Shown: positions 1 to 10,332 of the stretch, piece after piece
Position numbering within the stretch: position 1 is the first letter of the stretch
Layout of the letters: each line of letters starts with the position of its first letter
From: Impatiens glandulifera
Taxonomy: Eukaryota; Streptophyta; Magnoliopsida; Ericales; Balsaminaceae
Direction of reading: 5' to 3'
DNA length: 64,000 nucleotides
Assembly (NCBI RefSeq): GCF_907164915.1
Contig: NC_061869.1
Coordinates: 19,879,125-19,943,124, forward strand
Notes under the pieces: model-generated
What the model was told of the DNA's origin: nothing
Seen by the model: the letters and a program-made list of their open reading frames with translations, nothing else
The model's database searches: none
Translations under genes and position numbers: made by a program

Positions 1-3000
1 TTGTAGGACATTGTTTAGAACTTAACTTGAAATGACCTGCAAGTGGAACTGAAACCGGTTTTGCATTTTTCATTGCAAACCTCTCAAGTACCTTCTCAAT
101 GTACTTCTCCTGTGATAGCCAAAGTGTTCTGTTCTTTCTGTCTCTTGTGATTTCCATGCCTAGAATCTGTTTCACTGAACCCAAATCCTTCATCGCAAAA
201 GACTTGTTCAACTCCCTTTTGAGCTTCTCAATTTTTGCAATATCTTGCCCAACAATCAGCATATCATCAACATAGAGCAGAAGAATAACATAATCATCAA
301 CACCGTATCTCCTGATGAAAACACAATGATCAGAAGTAGTCTTACTGTACCCATTTGTTTCCATGAAAGAGTCAAATTTCCTGTACCATTGTCTAGGCGC
401 TTGCTTGAGCCCATACAAGCTTTTCCTCAACCTGCAGACAAGGTCTTCTTTACCTTTAACTTTGAAACCTTCAGGTTGTTCCATATAGATCTCTTCCTCC
501 AAGTCACCATGGAGAAATGCAGTCTTCACATCCAGTTGTTCAATTTCCAAATCTTGACTAGCAGCCAATGCTAACACAACTCTGATGGATGACCTCTTCA
601 CAACCGGTGAGAAGATCTCTTCAAAATCAATCCCCTTTTTCTGTCCAAAGCCCTTCACAACCAGTCTAGCTTTATATCGAGGTTGTGAGCTATTCTCTTG
701 GTGCTTCAACTTGAATACCCACTTGTTCTTCAAAGTCTTCTTTCCTTTTGGAAGTTTCAAAGTCTTCGTTCTCTTGCAAGGAATTTATCTCTTCTTGCAT
801 TGCCACCGACCACTTGTTCTTGTTTTCATGAGACAATGCTTCTTGATAGGTTTCTGGTTCTCCCGCGTCAGTCAACATCACATACTCACTGGGAGGATAC
901 CTACTAGAAGGTTGCCGCTGCCTACTAGATCTTCTAATATGCTGATCATCAGGTGGCTCTAGAGAACTATCATCATCTTGTTCAGCTTCCTCTGTTGGCT
1001 CAGCATCAACTAAAGGAGTCTCATCAACCTCAACTTGGGCATTCTCCACATCATTGGGCTGTGATTGTGGTGTACGAATCCTACCATTGTCAAGCAATTC
1101 ATTCTCTGTAGACTTCGGCTTTTCCTTTTTCTCAAAGTCTTCAATGGTCTGATCTTCAAAGAATACCACATCTCTGCTTCTAATGAGTTTCTTGTTAATC
1201 GGATTCCAACATCGGTACCCAAATTCTCCGTGACCATACCCAATAAAGATACACTGTCTCGTCTTGCTATCAAGCTTAGCTCTCTCATCTCGAGGAACAT
1301 GAACAAACACTTTACAACCAAAAACTCTCAAGTGATCATAAGAGACGTCTTTACCTCTCCAAACTCTTTCTGGAACGTCGCCATTTAAAGGAGTTGAGGG
1401 TGAAAGGTTTATCAGATCAACCGCTGTCTTCATTGCTTCTCCCCAAAAGGATTTTGGCAACTTAGCATGAGACAACATACACAAAATTCTCTCATTGATA
1501 GACCTGTTCATCCTCTCTGCAACTCCATTCTGTTGAGGTGTTTTTGGCACAGTCTTCAAAAGCTTGATCCCATGACTTTTACAGTATTCCACAAATGGTC
1601 CTCTGTATTCGCCACCATTGTCCGAACGAACACATTTCAACTTCTTCCCAGTTTCTCTCTCCACTTCAGCATGAAACAACTTGAAGTAATCCAATGCTTG
1701 ATCCTTAGTCTTCAAGCAATATGCCCACACCTTCCTTGAGCAATCATCGATAAAAGTGATGTAATAATGAGCACCACCTAAAGTCAAGGAATCCATAAAA
1801 CATATGTCTGTGTGAACCATATCTAGGATATTGGGCTTCCTAGATGGAGAGAAACTTTTGAAGGAAACCCTATGTTGCTTATCAACTAAGCAATCTGTGC
1901 ATGTCTTCAAATCTGTGGACTTTAAGCCCTGGAGATCGATTGTCTTGGAGAGAACTTGCATGCCATTCTGACTTAAGTGACCAATTTTCTTATGCCAAAG
2001 TTGTGATGAACAATCATTAACTGCATTTGCTTCTCCACCATAAGACTTAGTCTCTGTCACATAAAGAGAACCGACCTTCTTTCCTTTAGCTATCACCAAA
2101 GATCCCTTAGTGAGTTTCCATTTTCCTTCACCAAAGTAACTATGATAGCCCTCATCATCAAGAATACCAGTAGAGATCAAATTCATCCGAATATCAGGAA
2201 CATGTCGAACATTCTTCAAAAGTAGCTTGCACGAAGTGTTAGTATCCAAACAGACATCTCCTTTTCCAACAATCTTACACGTAACATGGTTTCCCAACGT
2301 CACTGAACCAAACTGTCCACTAGTGTAAGAAGCAAATATATCACAATGATTGGTGACATGATAAGAAGCACCTGAGTCTACCACCCATTGTGTATCTTGA
2401 GAAACAAGGTTGATACTATCATTGTCGTAAACAATATCGATGTCGTTACCACCCACATCTGCAACCTTACTACTTCCATCTTGCTTATTCTCCTTTTGTT
2501 CCCGCTTCAAAGATCTGCACTGATACTTCTTGTGTCCTGGCTTGCCACAATGATAACATGTAATCTCTTTTCTCGAGCTAGATGTTCCCCGTGACCTGTC
2601 TGAACTGCCACTGCGATTCTTTGGAGTTTTACTTTTACTTCTACCCCTTTTCTCAGTCACGAACACCTGACTTGGAGTCGAGAAGCCCTGTTCTTTTCTT
2701 CTAGCCTCTTCATTCAGCACGCTCTCTTTCATCATTTTCAAAGTGAGCTTACCTTGTGGAACAGAATTGGTAATTGAAACCACAAGTGTCTCCCAACTAT
2801 CAGGCAGGGAATTAATCAAACACATAGCATGAAGCTAATCATCAAATTTCATTCCTATCGCAGCCAACTCATTTAGAATCCCCTGAAAAGCATTTAGATG
2901 CTCAGACATAGAAGACCCATCTTGATATTTCAACGAGCAAAGCTTCCTAAATAGAAATGCTCTGTTTTGAGTGTTGTTCTTCTCATACAGTTCACTCAAA

Positions 3001-3266
3001 ATAGTCCACACCTTATAAGCATTAACTTCAGTAGCCACATGCTGATACACACTGTTGTCAACCCATTGCCTGATTTTACCAACTGCCTTTCTGTTCAGCT
3101 TCTTCCAATCTGTATCTGTCATAGCCTCTGGTTTGCCTTTATCACCCAAAATAGTGTCTTCATAATCATAATTACACAATAAGTCCTCCATCCGTGACTT
3201 CCAGATTGTGTAATTGGTAGCTGTGAGTTTGATCATCGTTCCATTACTGCTCAACGATTCTTCCAT
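1..3266 (-). pseudogene. Disabled copia gag-pol polyprotein (gag, protease, integrase, RT)
   Basis: The first good ATG is at 3266; reading begins MEESLSSNG and runs through a UBN2-type gag. A TAG at 2835-2837 interrupts gag, and reading then continues in the same frame. Next come a CCHC zinc knuckle (CYHCGKPGHKKYQC, near 2510-2555), a protease with VDSGAS, the integrase HHCC finger (HKKIGH ... CTDC), and the integrase core with HTD, RSDNGGEY and NGVAER. A frameshift near 755-765 moves the frame; RT then continues open to the window edge, with KNKWVFK, FLHGDLEEEIYM and the catalytic YVDD at 263-274. The protein would copy and integrate the element in virus-like particles. As it stands, the stop and frameshift prevent a full polyprotein unless they are suppressed or are sequence errors. 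Confidence 0.92.
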
Positions 3267-3300
3267 TTGAATTATACAAGAATCACCACCAAACGAACTC

Positions 3301-3313
3301 AGCTCTGATACCA
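3301..3313 (-). other. Primer binding site (initiator tRNA-Met type)
   Basis: The minus strand reads TGGTATCAGAGCT, the usual copia sequence complementary to the 3' end of plant initiator tRNA-Met. It lies two bases inside the LTR edge at 3316, as expected for the start of minus-strand DNA synthesis. Confidence 0.88.
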
Positions 3314-3315
3314 CT

Positions 3316-3863
3316 TGTTGGAGAAATCGAATAATAGCACCTGTTTAGCAATTCAGAAATAAACAAGCTACAACAAGGCCTAACAATTCTTTTTCCCTTT
3401 TGTGTAATCAAATAGGCAGCCAAAACAATTGAGCATCAAACAATCAAAAACAGAGAGCAGGACACCAAGATTTTACGTGGAAAACCCAAATTAGGTAAAA
3501 ACCATGGGACACTTCGGCCACTTAAATCATCCACTATATCAAATGGGTATACAATGTAGTTCAATACAAGCCTAGAGGTAATCTAACAAAAGTTATCAAT
3601 TGACCTCATCCTAACTTGTCATTCACATACATTATCATCATCATTAAAGATGGCTAACCAAATGGAGAAGAGATAAAGGAAATCAGAAGAAGAACCTGCT
3701 GCTTCAATGGAGGAATTGCTGCTTCAATGGAGGAAGAACTGTTGGAAGAGAGAGAGAAAAACCAATCTGAAAACTGCTATGTTTTTTTTTTCCCTTAATT
3801 AAATATGCCCTAATGGGCTTTATTAATTTGTTAGGCCCAGCTTCCAAATGAGCTGACCCAACA
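3316..3863 (-). repeat. 5' LTR of the Tork-type copia element
   Basis: A 548-bp segment with inverted ends TGTTGG/CCAACA, next to the primer binding site. It would hold the promoter and polyadenylation signals of the element. A 20-bp unit beginning tgctgcttcaatgg is repeated twice in tandem (3697-3716 and 3717-3736, one mismatch). The partner LTR lies outside the window, so insertion age cannot be estimated. Confidence 0.85.
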
Positions 3864-4477
3864 TCCTACTTGTTCGAATGGTCTTGACGTTGTTGACTTG
3901 CGTTAAATGAGTCTCGAATTGTCCATTTTTACTCGATTTTCTTCTTTTTGTATTTTTAAAAGCTTTCTATACAAAATTTACAATAACAATATTATAATCA
4001 AAATTAATAATTTTTTCAAGTTCCGAATTTTTATGAAAAATTGCCACCTCTATCTTACCTTTGATTTTGATTTTTATGAAATGGCTTTTTCATCTGTTAT
4101 AAATGCCTTAATCTTTGAATGAAACATTGAAACCAGTGTCATTGACACCTCTGTCTTACCTTTGATTTGGCATCTCATAGGCTTAATTTGGTGGACTACA
4201 ATTCCCTCAATAATTATTTGAGTGCAAGAGGTTAGTTTCGAGTCCAATATTCTGATTCTTGACTTCATCCTAGATTTCTAAAAAAATCTAGGATTTGATT
4301 TGGAATTCTATCTGAATAAAATGGTTGATGATCCTCTTCCTTTTCCAATGCAATAAGATTCACCTAATTTTGTTAAGTATCCAGCTCTAGGTGAATTTTT
4401 AAGTTAAATGTGTCAAAGTGGATTTTTAAGTGAAATGTGTCAAAGTGAATTTTCTTAGTTTTTGGCTTAACTTCAAA
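3864..4477. other. Intergenic, no gene recognised; short repeats
   Basis: No coding region is supported. A 27-bp tandem pair lies at 4392-4418 and 4419-4445 (core gtgaaatgtgtcaaag, two mismatches). A looser pair around cttacctttgatt occurs near 4043-4068 and 4144-4169. Confidence 0.6.
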
Positions 4478-5059
4478 TGAATGAAATGAAGAACAGAGGT
4501 GTTCTTAGGCCTTTGAAGATTCTAGTTGAAGATCGGCAAAGACCACTTCCGAGAAGAAATGCTAACATGGCTCCACGTTTGACTAGACCTTGAGTCTTTT
4601 GACTAGGCTTTGACCCGTGTTGACTCGGACTAACTCACCCCGGTTCACTTGCCTTTGACCAATGTCGGCTGCCGCCCATCTGCCCGGTGCGTGCGGTCTC
4701 TACTCCGGAACTGACAACCACACGCCATGCACCGTGTACGACGGAGCTTTGGTGGTCCTTCGGAAAAAATATATTTATTTTTATTTTTCAATATTCTCCT
4801 AAACAACGTAAAATACAATATTAGTCTCAAAACTCACCATTTGCCCGACTAATCGTCGTATTGTATTAGATTTTGTGATTTTAATACTTTACAAAATATT
4901 TATATTTTAATTAACCCAAAATAGAATAGGCCGTTTCATGAAATAATTATTTATTTTAAATCTTTTAACTCTAATAAATGTGTGTTACGAGAAAATAATA
5001 TTATTAAAATTTAAATGATTTGTTCATTTATCATGAGTTGAAGGGCTTATTTTCTATTT

Positions 5060-5066
5060 TTATATA
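5060..5066 (+). promoter_or_regulatory. Candidate TATA box of p24 gene copy A
   Basis: TTATATA-type element about 115 bp upstream of the start codon, before a T/C-rich leader that includes a short run of CGG triplets. In copy B the matching position reads TATAACC, so the core promoters differ slightly. The transcription start was not determined. Confidence 0.45.
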
Positions 5067-5178
5067 CTGTGTTCTTCAAAATTACACAGAAAATACATTC
5101 AGTTCATTGCCGTCAGATAGTTTCTCTCTCTTGAATATACTCCCGCGGCGGCGGCAGAAGAATTCTGGTTTATTTGCG

Positions 5179-6386
5179 ATGATGATTAGTAGCTCAACCT
5201 TCGTGTCGTTTGTTATAACATTAGGGTTTCTATCAAACATGGCCGATTCACTCCAATTTAATCTTGAATCGGGAGGAGTGGGGAAATGCATAATGGAAGA
5301 TGTCAGGGGCGATTCAATGTCGGTAGGAAAATACCATATAGTGAATCCGAACGAGGGTCATCCCCTTCCTGAGACTCACAATCTCACCGTGAAGGTAAAT
5401 GAGAATTTTTTTTTACTTCTTTCCGATTTGGTTACTTTATGGCCTTGTTTATATGGATTTCTGGAAATAGGTCACTTCTCCGACAGGGGCTAGCTATCAC
5501 CTTGCGGAACATGTTAGTTCAGGGCAATTTTCTTTTCATGCTATGGAGGCTGGCGATTTTTGGACTTGTTTTTTGGTAGTTGATCATAACCCGAAGATTA
5601 CCTTAACAATTGATTTTGAATGGAGGACTGGAGTGGCTGCTAAGGATTGGTCTAGTATTGCTAAGAAAGGAACTGTTGATGTAAGAAATCTATCCATTTT
5701 CATTTTGATTATTCTGTTTTCTTGTATTTGATTCCATTGTTTAGTTTGGATTGAAATTTTCAATGGGTTTGATTGATATGGCGTTTAATAGAGCAATGCT
5801 GGTTCAAATCCTGTTGAAAATTCTTCTTTCTAAGCTTTGATTTCATTTTGATTATTCTGTTTTCTTGATGTGTGCTTCATTCAATCTAAGTATTTGATTC
5901 TATTGTTTAGTTTTGACTGAAATTTTCTATGGGTTTGATGATATGGTGTTATAGAGCAATGATGGTTCAAATCCTATTGAAAATTCTTCATTCTAGGTTT
6001 TGATTTAAATGATTCTTTATGATCTTGTTCTTTTTGGTTGTTCTGCTGACTTGTTTATGGGTTTTCTTTTGATTTGTAGTCTATGGAAACTGAGCTGAAG
6101 AAACTGCAGGAAGTTATAACTTCAATTCATGAAGAGATGTTTTATCTTCGTGATAGGTAATCGAATTGAATCGTTTTATCTATGATATACAGTAAGGGAG
6201 CAACATCTTTACTTACACATTCATTCAAATGATTTTAACAGGGAAAAAGAAATGCAGGAACTTAACATTGGCACAAATTCCACAATAGGTTGGTTAAGTT
6301 TTCTTTCCCTTTGTGTTAGTCTAGGTGTGGCTGGTTTGCAGTTTTGGCATTTGAAGACCTTTTTTCAAAAGAAGAAGCTTATTTAG
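5179..6386 (+). CDS. p24-delta family protein (emp24/GOLD cargo receptor), copy A
   Basis: Four exons: 5179-5394, 5471-5680, 6080-6156 and 6242-6386; all introns are GT-AG and the product is 215 aa. p24 proteins cycle between ER and Golgi in COPI/COPII vesicles as cargo adaptors. The order is a signal peptide (about 1-23), a GOLD domain with the conserved cysteine pair (C37, C105), a coiled-coil segment (about 143-172), one membrane helix (about 183-204) and a short cytosolic tail ending FFQKKKLI. The FF and the dilysine KKLI motif are the vesicle-coat sorting signals and mark the delta subfamily. NLT at N68 is a possible glycosylation site. Length is normal and no stop or frameshift is present. 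An upstream in-frame reading exists, but the ATG at 5179 matches copy B and places the signal peptide at the N terminus. Intron 2 is 399 nt against 236 nt in copy B. Confidence 0.94.
5701..6007 (+). repeat. Tandem duplication inside intron 2 of p24 copy A
   Basis: Two adjacent copies (about 5701-5843 and 5844-6007) share cattttgattattctgtttt, a tgaaattttc segment and ggttcaaatcct. Copy B has only one, so the duplication arose in block A after the gene duplicated, or was lost from B. The second unit carries an extra stretch of about 21 bp. Confidence 0.8.
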
Positions 6387-8239
6387 ATCCAATATTTGGA
6401 TATATATATTACCCATTTGTAGTTTTTTATTTGACTATATATCCTAATACACAGTTCATGCTAAAGAATCCAAATTTCTTATAGAATTAAAGTTTTCATT
6501 GTTGTGTAGTTTTTCTACATTCTTCTGCAAACTAATTCAGTCCAGTCCAAGCAATCTGTATTCTATGAATTATTTAAAAATTTTGATTTTGGCGGTGATT
6601 TTGAAAAAATTGATTTTTATTTTATTATTATAAATAAAAAAACTAAAAAATGTATCACTATATAATAATATGAGAAGTGATAGAGAGAGAAAATTTGGTG
6701 AGGGAATGACTTCACATCAAAAATGTAAAAGTGAGAAGAAGAGTGAAAAGATATAAATTATTCAAATAAGATTATGTCAAGTTATTCTCTCACTAAATTC
6801 CTTTACCTAATCATTTCTCTAATAATATATATATATATTTTAAAAAATAGAAAGAATTTTAATATTAAAGTTAATGAATTAATTGATATTATTATTATTA
6901 TTATAAGTAAAAAAAATTAAAAAGGGTATTATATTATAATAATAAATATTTATTTTAAAGAAATAATTTTTTTAAATATTTTGTTAATGAATTAAGTAAT
7001 ATAATTGATAAAAATAAAGTGAAATAATATTTGAATAGATTAAAATTATTTAAAAAAATATTTAGAAGAAAATATTTTTTTATATATATTTGTAATATTA
7101 ACTACTTTTAATCATTGGTTATTTTTCATATTAGAAATAAACAAATCAAACTATATAACAATAAAAATAGTTAACTTTAGGTGATTTTGTACCTAATTTG
7201 ATTATTATTGGAACATTATCAAATTATATTGTAATTTTGACATTTTTTCAAATAAAAATTATTTTTTATGAGATATCATTATTAATTTTTGATAAATATA
7301 TAACTATATTGAAATCATGTTTAATTATATAATATGACAATGATTAACATGCCAAATAATTCACATATATTAATATTCAAATTGGAGTTAGAGTGAGATG
7401 AAAAATATGTTAGACATTAGACTTTATTTTATTTATTTTTAATTTCTTTATTATAAAATTCTTATTATTTTATTTTTAAATTTTTACTAATGTAACATGA
7501 TTATTTAATTCAATTAAAAATATTTTTAGTAAAAATTAAATATGAAAATTTGATATTTTATACTACTCTTTCTACACAAGATATGTTAATAAATTATATT
7601 TTATTTTAATAGAATTTTAACAAAGACTATTTAATTATTTAAATATATTTATTTAAAATATTGATGACATAATAAAAAGTAACTCAGACAAATACTTTAT
7701 ATTAAAATATTCAACTATTATATCACTCTACATTATTTAAATAATTTTATCAAACTATAATCTACATAAGATTATGTCAATTTCTTTGTAAATCCTTAAA
7801 ATCTCGTTATAGTTTTTAAAATCTCCACAATAATATTACATTACAAAAAATATAACAACTTCTAACTTTTAAAAAAACATGACACTATTAATTTATAAAT
7901 TAAAAAAAATAAACGTCACATCTAATTACTATTTCCTTAACATTCATTACAATTAAAAGAGTTTAAATTTCAAATTCCATCCTCAAATTTCAAAATAATA
8001 AACAAAATATTATTTATATATAAATATTTTAAATAAAAATAATATTATTTAAATTTAAATAATTTTAAATTAATTTTAATTTATAAAAATTAAGTTAAAT
8101 TGAAATATAATATTTACAAATATTTTTTAAATTCATTAAATATATAAAATTGAAAAACATTTCAAAGAAAGATTTAATAGAGAAGATCTATGACTTATCT
8201 CTTAATTTTTTAAAATTTTAAAATTTAATTCAATACTTG
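6387..8239. other. AT-rich intergenic DNA downstream of p24 copy A
   Basis: Apart from the MITE, no gene is visible. Up to about 7990 the sequence is alignable with 22320-23670, for example around tgattaacatgccaaataattcacat. From there to the LTR at 8240 it is simple AT-rich DNA. Confidence 0.6.
6672..6819. mobile_element. MITE, 148 bp, with 9-bp flanking repeat
   Basis: The ends are inverted (GAGAAGTGAT and ATCATTTCTC). Deeper inside, atttggtgagggaatgact is matched in inverse by agttattctctcactaaatt. The element is flanked on both sides by TAATAATAT. A 9-bp duplication suggests a Mutator-like origin, though the flank is low-complexity. A relative lies at 13181-13353. Confidence 0.72.
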
Positions 8240-9945
8240 TGTTAGTGAAGAAGTCAACAATAGCAGAGGGTTGATCAAGCTTTGTTAACCATATTTACTT
8301 CACTTCGATATTATCTTTGTTAGAAGATAATATATGTTTATATTTTTCACAAGTCTTCACAAACTCTTGAACGAAGTCTAGTGCGAAACTGTTTGTTTAA
8401 ACGTGAAACGGCAGATAAATGGTTGGAAAATACAGAATGAAAAGAACACAAGACACGTGATTTGTTTATGGATGTTCGGAGTAAACTCTCCTACATCACC
8501 CCTTTTTCTCGACCTCGAGAAAGATATTCACTAGAAGATTTGGTTTGAATAGAACCGCTATACAAACCCGGTCGGACAACCATGACTTAAACACTACCTG
8601 TTTCCGAACTCCTAGCACACAACACTCTGTAGAACATAACAGATTATGTCAACTTATAATAATGAAATCTCACACAGAAAGATTAGTATGTGAATTGTAG
8701 GGTAATATTAATCCTAGCAAACTTGAGATTGTAAAACGCTTGAAAACTTGAGTTGGTTCGCGAAGATTGATTGCAAGATTGTATGTATGAAGAACCAGCG
8801 TTAATCGATCGATTATCGAGAGAGATTGCGAAAAATCAAGGTTGCAAACTGTCCTCCAACTTCTTCTTAAATAGATAACTCCTCAATGGGCAAATTTGCT
8901 TCAGCTAATACGTTTCCTATTTCGGTTGGATGTGTGCCAGTGTAGTACATGATAGAATATGGGTTTGATCGTGAGTGTACTAGATGATGGTAGTGCGCCG
9001 AATATTCTTTAAGAGATCGTGGTGTACTGGGAACGTACATCACATGAAGTCTAAATTAATTTGGCATGTGACAGTATTCTATATGTTTAGCTTAGATGTT
9101 GTGTCAAACTGCCAATAACGAATTTGGCTGATGAGCTAGAGAGAGATTTTAGATGCTTGATCAAATATCGAATTTAATCAAGAACCGGAAGTGTTTCACA
9201 AAAGCCGAACTTGATCAAATACCGAATTTAATCAAATACCGGAAATGCTTCATAAAACCTAAGTTTTAGAAAAACCGAAAGCGCTTAGCAAATACCTAAG
9301 ATAATGAAAAGTCGGAAGCGCTTCTCAAAAACCAAAGAGGTTAAAATACTGTAAGCGCTTCATATAAAACCGAAGAGGTTAACAACCGGAAGCGCTTCAT
9401 TTAAAACCGAAGAGGTTAAAAACCGAAAGCGCTTCATATAAAACCGAAGAAGTTAAATACCAGAAGCGCTACTTATAAAACCGAAGAGGTTAAATACCGG
9501 AAGCGCTTCACAAAAGCCAAACTTGATCTAATACCGGAAGCACTTCAAAAAACCTAACTTGATCAAATACCGGATTTAATCAAATACCGAAAGCGCTTCA
9601 TGAAACCAAAACCAAACATGAACAAAATCGAAAGCACTTCTTAAAAGTCAAGCCGATTAAAATATCGGACGCGCTTCTTCAAAAACCGAAGTGAATAAAA
9701 TGCCGAAAGCGTTTCTCCAAAAACCGAAGTGAACAAGATGCCGGAAGCGCTTCTCTAAAAAACGAAGTGAACAAAATGCCGGAAGTGCTTCACCAAAAAC
9801 CGAAGTTGATCAAATACCAAATTTAATCAACTACCGAACTTGATTCCCATTTCGATTTTCTTCACTTTGAACCTACACATAATCAATTTAACACAACTCA
9901 GTCTTATTGATACACTTAAAATTAATAAAAGACTTTAACCTAACA
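8240..9945 (-). repeat. 3' LTR (about 1.7 kb)
   Basis: Bounded by TGTTAG and CTAACA and followed by a polypurine tract on the minus strand, which is how the 5' edge of a 3' LTR is recognised. It includes a minisatellite at 9176-9795. The left edge rests on the inverted terminus alone, and no target-site duplication was seen. Confidence 0.7.
9176..9795 (+). repeat. Minisatellite with palindromic core GAAGCGCTTC
   Basis: About 16 units spaced roughly 36 bp apart, each combining a segment like accgaagaggttaaa with ccggaagcgcttca. The core GAAGCGCTTC is a perfect 10-bp palindrome. Good copies lie near 9388, 9499 and 9742, and variants keep the cgctt core or differ by one or two bases. The array lies within the LTR. 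Confidence 0.85.
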
Positions 9946-10200
9946 ATTTCTCCCTTTTTGATTATTTAGGCTAAATTATCAAAACCCGGTAGAATCATTA
10001 TATTAAGTGTCCAAAATTAATTTAATCTAACAATTTCTCCCTTTTTGATTATCTAAACTAAATTATCAAAACCCGGTATAATCGTTTATAATTTATAAAT
10101 TCGACTATGTTAAGTATCCTAAGTTAATTTAAAAACCTTAGTCTACCAATTTCTCCTTTTTTGATTGTTTAGAATAAACTATCAAAACCAGAACTACTTA
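9946..10200 (-). repeat. Polypurine tract and two further degenerate copies
   Basis: Touching the LTR, the minus strand reads aaaaagggagaaatt, a polypurine tract that primes plus-strand DNA synthesis. The same segment (plus strand caatttctccctttttgat followed by aaattatcaaaaccc) recurs at about 10027 and 10145, giving three spaced copies. Confidence 0.7.
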
Positions 10201-10332
10201 TTACTTAATCATGTTTCAACTATTGTTCTATGGTTGTCAAACACAAGCCAAGTAATGAAATTAGTCAAGAACATAAATTCAACAAAATCAGTTTAAAGAG
10301 TTCATAAGTAAAAGAACAGAAATTAAAGAAGT

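Larger units (their letters stand above)
1..3863 (-). mobile_element. Ty1/copia LTR retrotransposon, Tork (Tnt1-like) lineage, partial
   Basis: Minus-strand element in the order 5' LTR (3316-3863), primer binding site, gag, protease, integrase, reverse transcriptase; it leaves the window during RT, so RNase H and the 3' LTR are not visible. Integrase before RT defines Ty1/copia, and the protease/integrase wording resembles Tnt1-type Tork elements. Decay is slight: one in-frame stop in gag and one frameshift at the integrase/RT border, so it is probably the youngest element here. The target-site duplication cannot be tested because only one end is present. Confidence 0.93.
4478..7990 (+). repeat. 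Segmental duplication, block A (p24 gene and flanks)
   Basis: This block resembles 20686-23670 in the same orientation. Homology covers about 700 bp upstream of the p24 start codon, all four exons and three introns, and about 1.6 kb of AT-rich downstream DNA. Upstream of the gene both blocks share a GC-rich patch (about 4620-4760 here, 20770-20945 there) that stands out from the AT-rich surroundings. Block A has about 125 bp (near 4835-4945) missing from block B, an internal duplication in intron 2 and a MITE. The outer edges are approximate because the downstream homology fades gradually. Confidence 0.85.

Noticed and set aside
5020..5178. In-frame extension of the p24 copy A reading frame upstream of 5179
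   Set aside because: It covers the TATA region and leader, is not kept in copy B, and would bury the signal peptide.
9176..9795. Heat-shock elements in the LTR minisatellite
   Set aside because: The core is GAA-GCGC-TTC with four bases between; heat-shock elements need two (GAAnnTTC).
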